Below the pieces are notes generated by a model. The model was given only the letters and a program-made list of their open reading frames with translations. It had not been told where the DNA came from and ran no database searches. A DNA stretch of 64,000 bases, from positions 1 to 64,000 of the forward strand of contig NZ_JACJHR010000052.1 of assembly GCF_014174495.1 (NCBI RefSeq). The letters are read 5' to 3'. A program made the position numbers and the translations under genes. Of this stretch, positions 1-10,406 are shown piece by piece. Positions within the stretch are counted from its first letter, which is position 1, and each line of letters begins with the position of its first letter. Source of the DNA: Amycolatopsis echigonensis (GTDB lineage Bacteria > Actinomycetota > Actinomycetes > Mycobacteriales > Pseudonocardiaceae).

Positions 1-415
1 CGTCGCTGGACTTCTGCAGGACTCCGCAGCCGCCGGCACCGCACGCGCAGCCGCTGCAACCGGCCGGGGCCGGCGAGGGCGCGGGCACGCTCAGGGCCGC
101 TCGCGCGCCCATCCGGGCACCGGCGACGACCATCACCAGCAGGCCGAGCAGTCCGACGATCGCGGCGGCCACCAGGCCCGCGGTGGCGGGGATCGCGAGA
201 CCGGCGAGTCCGCAGACGACCGCGGCCGCGCCTCCGGCGAGCGTCGGGATTCCGGCCACCCGGTTGGCCAGCTGGAACGCCTCCTCGCTGCGCATCGAGG
301 CTTCGGTCCGGACTCCGGCCCCGCCTGCCCTGGTCAGGCGTCCGCGCACGCCGAGGAAACCACCCCAGCCGACGACGACACCAAGGACGATCGGGACGAG
401 CGCGATAGCGAACAC
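1..415 (-). CDS. SdpI-like membrane protein, partial (3' end cut by window edge)
   Basis: This gene is too short for simple ORF listing. From a GTG at 415 the minus strand reads openly to the window edge. A hydrophobic N-terminal segment (VPIVLGVVVGWGGFLGVRG) is followed by the SdpI-type stretch EEAFQLANRVAG and two further hydrophobic segments, then a Cys/Gly-rich tail with several CxxC-like spacings. SdpI family proteins are small membrane proteins; the founding member gives immunity to the SDP toxin in Bacillus, but most actinobacterial members have no known role. A purine-rich AGGGG precedes the start. The Cys-rich tail is atypical and might bind metal. Family assignment is moderate; function is unknown. 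Confidence 0.55.
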   Translation of the reverse strand, partial: MFAIALVPIVLGVVVGWGGFLGVRGRLTRAGGAGVRTEASMRSEEAFQLANRVAGIPTLAGGAAAVVCGLAGLAIPATAGLVAAAIVGLLGLLVMVVAGARMGARAALSVPAPSPAPAGCSGCACGAGGCGVLQKSSD

Positions 416-480
416 CCCCTGAGGATAAGCGTGACCTCGCGGCAATGCCCCGGATACCCTCGTCGGCTGTGCTACGGGCC

Positions 481-1638
481 ATGTCTTCGTCCACGCGACG
501 CCGGCTGCTCGCCGCCGGGATCGTCACCGTGTCCTTGCTGGTTCCGGGAACAGCGCAGGCGTCACAGCGTCCGGTCCGGTTGCTTGGCGAGCAGCTCGTA
601 CCGCACAACCTGCAGTTCCAGGGCACCACCGTCGGCGGGTTGTCGTCGGTCGACTTCGATCCGCGCACCGGCGGTTACGTCTTCATCAGCGACGACCGGT
701 CCGCCGTCAACCCGGCCCGCTTCTACACCGCGAAGTTCGACGTCAGCGCCAAAGGTGTGGGTCCGGTCACCTTCACCGGCACGCATCCGCTGCTGCGCCC
801 GGACGGCACGCCGTACCCGCCGCTCGCGAAGAACGACCCGGCCGCTCCGCAGAACGAGCAGACGATCGATCCGGAGGAACTGCGCGTCGACCCGTGGAGC
901 GGGCATTACGTCTGGTCGCAGGAAGGCGACCGGCTCGCTGACCAGCACCTGATCCAGCCGTCGATTCGCGAAGCCACCCGCGACGGGCACTACGTCCGCG
1001 ACCTGCCGCTGCCCGCCAACGAGCGGATGACTCCGGACGCCGGTCCGCGCCGCAACTACGTCCTCGAAGGCCTCGCCTACACCGGGTTCGGCACGCTGCT
1101 GGCCAGCGAGGTCGAGGCACCGTTGCGGCAGGACGGCCCGCCGCCCACGCCGACGTCGGGGGCGTTGTCGCGGATCACTCTCCAGCGCCGGTCCGGACCC
1201 GTGCTCGCGCAGTACGCGTACCCGCAGGAGAAGCTTTTCTCCGCGCCGAAGCCGGCCACCGGGTTCGCGGACACCGGCGTTTCGTCGATGCTCGCGGTGA
1301 ACCAGGCCGATCCGACGAAGTTCCTGATGATGGAGCGGTCCTTCGTCACCGGCGTCGGCAACAAGGTGCGCATCTTCGAGATCGACACCACCGGCGCGAC
1401 GAACGTCCTCCACACCCCGTCCCTGGCAACCGCGGAGCACGTCCGGCCGGTCAAGAAGAAGCTGCTCGCCGACCTCTCCGACCTCCCGCTTTCCACGGTG
1501 GACAACATCGAGGGGATGACCTGGGGACCGGCGCTGCCGTCCGGGGAGCGCAGTCTCGTGCTCGTCAGCGACAACAACTTCTCCGCGTCCCAAGTGACCC
1601 AGGTCGTCGCTTTGGCGGTCCCGTCGGAACGGCTTTGA
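481..1638 (+). CDS. Secreted esterase-like activity of phytase family protein
   Basis: A 385-residue exported protein. I start at ATG 481, which gives a classic signal peptide: SSSTRRRLLAAGIVTVSLLV then an A-x-A site before QASQRPV. An upstream ATG at 445 would only lengthen the N-terminus. The mature part carries the beta-propeller pattern of the phytase-like esterase family (PF13449): VGGLSSVDFDPRTGGYVFIS, VDPWSGHYVW, then VDNIEGMTWGP and LVLVSDNNF near the C-terminus. Family members are predicted secreted phosphoesterases; the substrate is not predictable. It is monocistronic, divergent from the SdpI-like gene and followed by leuS after about 160 bases. Confidence 0.8.
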   Translation: MSSSTRRRLLAAGIVTVSLLVPGTAQASQRPVRLLGEQLVPHNLQFQGTTVGGLSSVDFDPRTGGYVFISDDRSAVNPARFYTAKFDVSAKGVGPVTFTGTHPLLRPDGTPYPPLAKNDPAAPQNEQTIDPEELRVDPWSGHYVWSQEGDRLADQHLIQPSIREATRDGHYVRDLPLPANERMTPDAGPRRNYVLEGLAYTGFGTLLASEVEAPLRQDGPPPTPTSGALSRITLQRRSGPVLAQYAYPQEKLFSAPKPATGFADTGVSSMLAVNQADPTKFLMMERSFVTGVGNKVRIFEIDTTGATNVLHTPSLATAEHVRPVKKKLLADLSDLPLSTVDNIEGMTWGPALPSGERSLVLVSDNNFSASQVTQVVALAVPSERL

Positions 1639-1796
1639 CCAGGGCGTTACGATGAGTGCGTGAACATGGCTCGGCTGCTCCTTGGCCTGCCGCGCTGACC
1701 TGGTCCGATGACCGGCTCGGCGCGGCGACCCCTCATGCCTTCTGGCTTGGGGGGTCGAGTTGTTTCTGGAGTGGCTCGACACGGAGGAAGACGGCG

Positions 1797-4685
<2,889 letters not shown>

Positions 4686-4696
4686 AAAAGCGCATT

Positions 4697-4723
4697 CCGG
4701 CCCGGGAGCCGATCCCGGGCCGG
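4697..4723 (+). terminator. Hairpin after leuS
   Basis: A perfect 11-bp inverted repeat (4697-4707 with 4713-4723, loop GCCGA) begins 11 bases after the leuS stop. No T-run follows, so it would be a GC-rich actinobacterial-type terminator. It ends only 4 bases before the first GTG of the next gene, so that gene's ribosome-binding region would be sequestered in read-through mRNA. Confidence 0.7.
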
Positions 4724-4727
4724 TACT

Positions 4728-5375
4728 GTGCTGTCCGTGCGTAACCGGGCGATCACTGCGGTCACTGTGGCCACTGTCGTAGCGGCGGCAGTGCTTTCCG
4801 GGTGCGCCGTCGCTCCTGCTCCGCCACCGGGGAAGCCCGCGCCGCGGCTGCCAGCGGATTCGATCGCGTACGACACGCTGCCCGTCATCACGAGCCGGCC
4901 GAAGCTGTTCCCCGGCGACTGTTCACAGTTCGAGAAGAACCCGGCGTTGCTGGGCACCCTCGGCGGCAGTTCGCCGACGTACAACCCGTATGCCAAGGCC
5001 TGCGTCATGAAGCGGTCGGCGGGCACGCAGGTCGAGGTCGGCTCGATGGACCCGGACCAGCGCATCCCGGAGCCGTGGCCGGGCTGGTGGAAGGTCTACG
5101 ACTACAGCGTCTACCACTTCCGCCGGATGCTGGTGCTGGACCGCTACTACGCGGTTTCCCAGCTCGACGGGTACGGCTGCAAGGTCGCGGTGAATACTGG
5201 TTCGCCGCAGGTGCTCACCGTCCGGGTCGGCGCCGAATTGGGCCAAGGTCCGGTCCCCGGCGACAGCGTCGACGTCGATCGCCAGACCGCTCAGCGGTTC
5301 TGTCCGGACGCGCAGAAGGCCACCGAGGACTACCTGAACACAGTCGACCCCGGCGGCGGCTCGCTGGCCGGCTGA
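4728..5375 (+). CDS. Secreted lipoprotein, hypothetical
   Basis: About 212-215 residues. The N-terminus (RNRAITAVTVATVVAA) runs into a lipobox, VLSGC, so the protein should be lipidated and held at the outer face of the membrane. A proline-rich spacer (APAPPPGKPAPRLP) follows, then a domain with three further Cys residues. It resembles the DUF3558-like lipoproteins of Pseudonocardiaceae only loosely. GTG at 4728 and GTG at 4737 are both possible starts; neither has a clear Shine-Dalgarno sequence, and a leaderless mRNA is possible. The gene ends 7 bases from the convergent ABC permease gene. Function unknown. Confidence 0.65.
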   Translation: MLSVRNRAITAVTVATVVAAAVLSGCAVAPAPPPGKPAPRLPADSIAYDTLPVITSRPKLFPGDCSQFEKNPALLGTLGGSSPTYNPYAKACVMKRSAGTQVEVGSMDPDQRIPEPWPGWWKVYDYSVYHFRRMLVLDRYYAVSQLDGYGCKVAVNTGSPQVLTVRVGAELGQGPVPGDSVDVDRQTAQRFCPDAQKATEDYLNTVDPGGGSLAG

Positions 5376-5382
5376 GCTGGGG

Positions 5383-6087
5383 TCACGCCGCTTCTCGCGT
5401 GCCCGCCCGCCAGATCGCGACCCCGGCCAGGCCGATCCACACCACCAGCGACGCCGCCAGCGCGACCGGTCCGTGCTTGGCGATCCCCGCGAGCTGACGC
5501 GCGGGTTCGGCGGGATCGACCCATCCCGCGTAGTCGATGCCGCTCTGCAGGAACACGAACAGCAGCGACAGCAGGACGTAGGCGGTGATCGCTCCGGCGG
5601 TGTTGGGGATCAGCCAGCCGATGGTGACTGCGAACAGGGTCATGCAGAATCCGCCGAGCAGAATCGTCGCGACCATCGAGCCCGTCCGGGCGTCGAGCAG
5701 GAATTGTGTGTCGTACGCGTCGAGGCGGCTTCGGTAGTAGGTGAAGGTCATCAGCAGGTGCAGCCCGGAAGCGACCAGCCAGACGCCGAACGCGATGGTG
5801 GCCTGAGCGAGGACGTAGCGCAGCCGCGACGGCTGGGCGAGCAGGGTCGGCTGCGCGCTGCGGTAATGCCATTCCGCGGCGATCAGCTTCACGAGCACGA
5901 CGTTCATCAGGACCGCGCCGAGCCGGATCGTGAGGAACACCGGCAACAGCTGCTTGTCGAGCGTGTAGTCGCGCATTCCGCCCTGCAAGAACAGCAGCGA
6001 CAGCGTCACCAACAGGACCGGCGCGGAGAGCACCAGGATCTTGTCCGCCACCGTCGCGGTCATCTTCCGCAGCTCGACGCCCACCAC
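5383..6087 (-). CDS. ABC transporter permease (ABC-2 type)
   Basis: About 234 residues with six predicted membrane segments (ILVLSAPVLLVTLSLLFLQ first, ending with LAASLVVWIGLAGVAIW). It pairs with the ATPase encoded immediately upstream, whose 3' end it overlaps by about 28 bases; GTG 6087 or GTG 6084 is the likely start (VVGVELRKM). Such ATPase/ABC-2 permease pairs export drugs, antibiotics or lipids, but nothing here identifies the substrate. Convergent with the lipoprotein gene. The overlap indicates translational coupling with the ATPase. Confidence 0.8.
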   Translation of the reverse strand: MVGVELRKMTATVADKILVLSAPVLLVTLSLLFLQGGMRDYTLDKQLLPVFLTIRLGAVLMNVVLVKLIAAEWHYRSAQPTLLAQPSRLRYVLAQATIAFGVWLVASGLHLLMTFTYYRSRLDAYDTQFLLDARTGSMVATILLGGFCMTLFAVTIGWLIPNTAGAITAYVLLSLLFVFLQSGIDYAGWVDPAEPARQLAGIAKHGPVALAASLVVWIGLAGVAIWRAGTREAA

Positions 6088-6800
6088 GGTGCCGAACGAC
6101 GCGCGCCGCTGCGCCGGGGCAGGTCGGTGGCGCGGATGAGCGTGCGGGCCGGTCCGGCGAAGCTCTCCAGCGGACCGTCGGCGACGACGCGACCCTGGCC
6201 GATCATCACCACGCGGTCCGCGGTCTGGTCCACTTCGGACAGCACGTGGCTGGACAGCAGCACGGTGCCGCCGCGCTGGGCGTACCCGCGCAGCAACTGC
6301 CTGGTGGAGCGGATGCCGTCCGGGTCGAGGCCGTTGATCGGTTCGTCGAGGATCAGCACCGGCGGATCGCACAGCAGCGCCTGCGCGATGCCGAGCCGCT
6401 GCCGCATGCCGAGGCTGTACTTGCCGATCCGCCGGTTCGCCGCGTCGGCGAGGCCGACCTGCCCGAGCACCTGATCCACCCGGGTGGCGGGCAGCCGCAT
6501 CAGTTTCGCGGCGTTGAGCAGGTGGTGCCTGCCGGTGCGGCCGGGGTGCACGGCGGACGCGTCGAGGAGCACGCCCGCGACGTGCGCCGGGTTGGGCCAC
6601 TCGCCGAAGCGGCGGCCGGCGATGGTCGCGGTGCCGGACGTCGGCGTGGTCAGGCCGCAGATCATCCGCAGCGTGGTCGATTTGCCCGCGCCGTTCGGTC
6701 CGAGAAAGGCGGTCACCGTGCCCGGCCGCAGGCTGAACGACACGGTGTCGACCACGCGGCGCTGGCTGTAGACCTTCACCAGCTCTTGGACGTGCAGCAA
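6060..6800 (-). CDS. ABC transporter ATP-binding protein (exporter type)
   Basis: About 246 residues. Walker A is GPNGAGKST, the signature motif is YSLGMRQRLG, Walker B is VLILDEP followed by NGLDPDG, and the switch His lies in LLSSHVLSEV. This is the CcmA/DrrA-like ATPase class of ABC-2 exporters. The start is taken at TTG 6800 (LLHVQELVKVY), preceded at good spacing by GGGGGAGG; longer frames upstream lack family similarity. It forms an operon with the overlapping permease gene. It is transcribed divergently from the SDR gene at 6953. Confidence 0.88.
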   Translation of the reverse strand: MLHVQELVKVYSQRRVVDTVSFSLRPGTVTAFLGPNGAGKSTTLRMICGLTTPTSGTATIAGRRFGEWPNPAHVAGVLLDASAVHPGRTGRHHLLNAAKLMRLPATRVDQVLGQVGLADAANRRIGKYSLGMRQRLGIAQALLCDPPVLILDEPINGLDPDGIRSTRQLLRGYAQRGGTVLLSSHVLSEVDQTADRVVMIGQGRVVADGPLESFAGPARTLIRATDLPRRSGARRSAPWWASSCGR

Positions 6801-6952
6801 CCCGTCCCTCCCCCGTTCTCCCGCTGGCAGGAGTTTGTCACAGGCTGTGGCCGTCCGGGCGCGGAATCGGACCGCCACGACCGAAAGACGCCAGCTTCGC
6901 CCGTTGTTCGGCGCTTCGATGGTTGAAAGCAAAACAAACTGAAAGGACGGAC

Positions 6953-7690
6953 ATGAACCTCGACGGCAAAGTGGCGCTGGTGACGGGCGGGAGCCGCGGA
7001 ATCGGTGCGGCGACGGCACTGCGGCTCGCCGAGGCTGGGGCGGATGTGGTGCTCACCTACGCGGTGAACGCCGAGCAGGCAGCGGAAGTGGTCGACCGGA
7101 TCAAGGCGCTCGGACGGCGTGCGCTCGCGGTCGGCGCCGACAACGCGGATTCGGCGGCGGTGGAAGCCGCGGTGGAAGCGGCGGTCGCCGAGTTCGGGCG
7201 GCTGGACGTGCTGGTCAACAACGCGGGCGTCGGTTTCGTCGGGCCGTTGGAGCAGACCGGAATGGACGACGTCGACCGGGTGCTCGCGGTCAACGTGCGC
7301 GGTGTGCTGGCCGCGACCAAGGCGGCGGCCAAGCATCTCGGCGAAGGCGGCCGCGTGATCACGATCGGCAGCTGCGTGACCGATCGCGTGCCGGGACCGG
7401 GGATGGTGCTGTACGCGGTCAGCAAGTCCGCGATGGTCGGGCTGACCAAGGCGCTGTCCCGTGAACTGGCTCCGAACGGCGTGACGGTGAACCTGGTGCA
7501 CCCGGGACCCACCGACACCGAAATGAACCCGGCCGACGGCCCCTATGCCGCGGACCAGGCGTCGATGACCGCGGTCGGCCGGTACGGCAAGCCCGCGGAA
7601 GTGGCTGACACGGTGGCGTTCCTCGCCTCGCCGGCCAGCGCGTACGTGACCGGCTCGACCATCTCGGTCGACGGCGGCCACGCGGCCTAA
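6953..7690 (+). CDS. Short-chain dehydrogenase/reductase, FabG-like
   Basis: A 245-residue classical SDR. Cofactor-binding TGGSRGIG is near the N-terminus, NNAG is present, and the catalytic YxxxK is YAVSK preceded by a Ser-containing strand (GSCVTD). The C-terminus (VTGSTISVDGGHA) is that of FabG-like 3-oxoacyl-ACP reductases and related alcohol dehydrogenases, so NADP(H) is likely. ATG 6953 has GAAAGGA upstream. The stop overlaps the stop of the convergent TetR gene by 3 bases, so the two transcripts must overlap. The substrate is not predictable. Confidence 0.88.
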   Translation: MNLDGKVALVTGGSRGIGAATALRLAEAGADVVLTYAVNAEQAAEVVDRIKALGRRALAVGADNADSAAVEAAVEAAVAEFGRLDVLVNNAGVGFVGPLEQTGMDDVDRVLAVNVRGVLAATKAAAKHLGEGGRVITIGSCVTDRVPGPGMVLYAVSKSAMVGLTKALSRELAPNGVTVNLVHPGPTDTEMNPADGPYAADQASMTAVGRYGKPAEVADTVAFLASPASAYVTGSTISVDGGHAA

Positions 7691-8424
7691 TCCGAGTAGA
7701 GGCCGACGTCTCGCGCGAGGTCGGTGAGCATGGCCTCGAACAGGACGTCCGGTTTCGACACCGGGATCGGGTAGTTGCCGAACACCTCGAGGGTCACGTG
7801 GCCGTAGAGCCGCGCCCAGAAGGTGATCATCAGATAGGTGAGCCCGAGGTCCAGCTTCTCCGGCGGGATTTCCCGCCCGGACTCCTTGAGCACCGTCAGC
7901 AGGTCCTGCTGGAACGCGGTGAGGTCGTCGCGGAGTTCGGGCGGGACCACGTCGTTCGGCGGCATGACCAGGTCGTGCTGGGCGAGCACGTGGCCGGCCG
8001 CGGCGAGGAAGATCCGGCCGAACGGCTCGTCGAGCCTGCGCAGCGCGCTGCCGGTCGCGGTGCCGGTGGACCCGGTCGGCGACGCGAACACCAGCGTGAA
8101 TTCCTTGGTGTGGGTCAGCGCCCAGCGGCGGAACCCTTTGCAGATCTGAAAGAGCTGCAGCAGGCCCTCGTCCTTCAGCTCCGCGATGTCCTCGGCGATT
8201 TCGGCGGCGAGGTCGGTGCAGACGTCGAGACGGAGGTTTTCCAGCAGGTCGTCGCGGGATTCGTAGTAGCGGTAGAGGGCCGGTGCGGTGATCCCCAGCT
8301 CCCGGGCGATGGCCCGCAGCGTGACGGCCTCCGGGCCCTGGCCTACCAGCAGGTTTCGCGCGGTCCGGCGGATGTCCGCTTCGGTAGCCGCTCGCGCGCG
8401 ACCCCTGCGTGTGGGGCTGCTCAT
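7687..8424 (-). CDS. TetR/AcrR family transcriptional regulator
   Basis: A 245-residue repressor-type protein. The N-terminal helix-turn-helix is clear: TLRAIARELGITAPALYRYY (residues about 40-59). The C-terminal half resembles the WHG-type ligand-binding domain found in many actinobacterial TetR proteins. The gene is convergent with the SDR gene and divergent from the ribokinase gene, with 343 bases between the two 5' ends. It may control itself and either neighbour; no operator is obvious beyond short repeats in that gap. Confidence 0.88.
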   Translation of the reverse strand: MSSPTRRGRARAATEADIRRTARNLLVGQGPEAVTLRAIARELGITAPALYRYYESRDDLLENLRLDVCTDLAAEIAEDIAELKDEGLLQLFQICKGFRRWALTHTKEFTLVFASPTGSTGTATGSALRRLDEPFGRIFLAAAGHVLAQHDLVMPPNDVVPPELRDDLTAFQQDLLTVLKESGREIPPEKLDLGLTYLMITFWARLYGHVTLEVFGNYPIPVSKPDVLFEAMLTDLARDVGLYSD

Positions 8425-8767
8425 CTGGGCAGTCTAGGTGGTCTGGACACCGATTCAGCTGCCCGGCGCGCGAATCGGGGCGCCGCCGACGCCGATCACT
8501 CGGGGGGCTACGTGATCGGCGCCGGCGACCCGATGCCCTCTCCGGTGCGCTTCCGGTCGGGGCAACGTCATCGGCTCAAGGCCAGTGACGCTCGAAGAAG
8601 AGCGAAGCCCGGCACGGAAGTGACGCCTGGGGGATACGGATCCCCCGATCGAGTGACGGCCGTTCGCTGTTCCGCCTGATTGTCGCACTCCGCGCCGAGA
8701 AAGTTACAAACACTTTCACTTTCGGGCACCGGGGGCGGAAAGGACGGGTCATGGCAAAGTGGCGGCC
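8425..8767. other. Intergenic region between TetR and ribokinase genes
   Basis: No gene is supported here. It holds the divergent promoters and several small structures. There is a 9-bp inverted repeat (8491-8499 with 8512-8520, GCCGATCAC), a 7-bp hairpin of GGGGGAT/ATCCCCC (8629-8646, loop ACGG), and three direct AGTGACG copies at 8584, 8619 and 8652, spaced 35 and 33 bases. An operator or structured leader is possible but unproven. Confidence 0.4.
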
Positions 8768-9640
8768 ATGAGTCATGCGGTACTGGTGGTCGGGTCCGCG
8801 AATGCGGATTTGGTGGTGCCGGTCGACCGTCGACCCGGCGGCGGCGAGACGGTGCTGGGCGGCGACACCGCGTTGTCCCCTGGCGGCAAGGGCGCGAATA
8901 CCGCGGTCGCGGCGGGAAAACTCGGTGCGGACGTCGCGTTGCTCGGCGCGGTCGGCGACGATCCCTACGGTCGATTGCTGCGGGACTCGCTGGCGAATGC
9001 GGGGGTCGACACGCAATTCGTCCGGACCGTCGAGCGGCCTACGGGAATCGCCTACATCACCGTGACTCCGGACGGGGAAAACTCCATCCTCGTCTCCCCT
9101 GGCGCGAACTCCGCGCTGGAACCCGAGGACATCACCGACGAGGCGTTGGACGGCGTACGCGTGCTCGTCGCCTCGCTGGAAGTGCCGCTGCCGACGATCG
9201 AGCGCGCGGTGGTGCGGGCGCGCGAAAAGGGCGTGCGGGTGCTGCTGAACCTCTCGCCGGCGGCCGAGGTGTCGCCGGAAACGCTGGCCGCGCTGGACGT
9301 CCTGCTGGTCAACGAACACGAGGCCGCGTACCTGCTCGGCTCGGAGGACGCTGACCCGCGCAAACTGCTCGACCTCGGCCCGCGCGCGGCCGTCGTCACG
9401 CTCGGGGCCAAGGGCGCGGCGGTACTCGAAGGCGATAAGTCGACAACGGTCGAGTCGCCCAAGGTGGAAGCGGTCGACACGACAGGCGCGGGCGACGCGT
9501 TCGCCGGTGCGCTGGCGGCGGCCCTCGCGGACGGCGCTGACCTGGTCGAAGCCGCTGAGCGGGCGGTGAAGGTGGCCGCGGTGACCGTGACCCGCCGGGG
9601 CGCCCAGCCGTCGTATCCGACGGCCGCCGAGCTGGAATGA
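8768..9640 (+). CDS. rbsK: Ribokinase (PfkB family)
   Basis: A 290-residue PfkB-family sugar kinase that phosphorylates D-ribose to ribose 5-phosphate. The N-terminal signature GGKGANTAVAAGKLGADV and the C-terminal signature DTTGAGDAF are both present; the Asp of GAGD is the catalytic base. Length fits RbsK (about 300). ATG 8768 is preferred to GTG 8759 (adds MAA) although neither has a strong Shine-Dalgarno sequence. No ribose transporter lies beside it, so the exact sugar is inferred from family resemblance only. Confidence 0.85.
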   Translation: MSHAVLVVGSANADLVVPVDRRPGGGETVLGGDTALSPGGKGANTAVAAGKLGADVALLGAVGDDPYGRLLRDSLANAGVDTQFVRTVERPTGIAYITVTPDGENSILVSPGANSALEPEDITDEALDGVRVLVASLEVPLPTIERAVVRAREKGVRVLLNLSPAAEVSPETLAALDVLLVNEHEAAYLLGSEDADPRKLLDLGPRAAVVTLGAKGAAVLEGDKSTTVESPKVEAVDTTGAGDAFAGALAAALADGADLVEAAERAVKVAAVTVTRRGAQPSYPTAAELE

Positions 9641-9668
9641 GGCACGTCCGGACCGTGTTGCAGGTCAC

Positions 9669-10406
9669 GTGGGCGATTCGTTCGGTTCGGCGTGGTGGCA
9701 GGGGTACGCGACCCGGTTGCGGAGGATCGCGGCGGCGCGGCCGCGTGATCCGCTGGCTTTGATGCCGCTCGACGAGACGCTCGCCGCACTGGGCCGAACA
9801 GCGGAAACTTACGAAGGGTTGCGCCCGGTCCCGGTTGACGGCGTCGTGGGTTCCCTCGCGCGCGCCGACGATTTCGACCGGCTGTTCCGGCCCCGAAACC
9901 GCGCGCTGCGAGACCGCTGGCGGGCGATCGCCGACGCCGTCGGGGAGCTTCCGCCGGTGCGGCTCGTGCGGTTGGGCGACATGTACTTCGTGGAGGACGG
10001 ACATCACCGGATCGCGCTGGCCAGGGCGCGCGGCGCGGAGACGGTCCTGGCCGAGGTGCGGTCGGTCTGCACGGTCGCCTGGGCGATGCGCTGCCTGACT
10101 CTCGCGGACCTGCCGTCGAAGAGGGCCGAACGGATGTTCCTGGAACGGGTTCCGCTCGCCGACGCCGACCGGACCGACCTGTGGCTGGACGATCCGGCCG
10201 ACTGGTTCCGGCTCGCGGACTCGGCGGAGGCCTGGGGTTTCCGGCAGACTTTGCGGGGCCGGGTGCTGCGCGACCGCGCCGAACTGGCCCGCGCTTGGTG
10301 GCACGAGGAGGTGCGTCCGGTGGTCGAACGGATGCGAAATCGGGAAATGGGTGCGGCGCCGCGGGAGATCGCCGTCTATGTGAGCTATGGTCTAGACCAT
10401 GTCTGA
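9669..10406 (+). CDS. ParB-nuclease-fold-like protein of unknown function
   Basis: A 245-residue soluble protein. The centre carries a ParB/sulfiredoxin-type motif, VRLVRLGDMYFVEDGHHRIA (about residues 98-117), in which the GHHR-like loop forms the nucleotide-binding pocket in that fold. The rest is Arg/Trp-rich and lacks a helix-turn-helix, so it is not a chromosome-partition ParB. Its last 8 bases overlap the start of ptsI, suggesting co-translation with enzyme I of the sugar PTS. No function is assigned. GTG 9669 is the start. Confidence 0.6.
   Translation: MGDSFGSAWWQGYATRLRRIAAARPRDPLALMPLDETLAALGRTAETYEGLRPVPVDGVVGSLARADDFDRLFRPRNRALRDRWRAIADAVGELPPVRLVRLGDMYFVEDGHHRIALARARGAETVLAEVRSVCTVAWAMRCLTLADLPSKRAERMFLERVPLADADRTDLWLDDPADWFRLADSAEAWGFRQTLRGRVLRDRAELARAWWHEEVRPVVERMRNREMGAAPREIAVYVSYGLDHV

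Noticed and set aside
9669..10406. Chromosome-partition protein ParB
   Set aside because: Only the nucleotide-loop motif is present; there is no helix-turn-helix and no parA neighbour.
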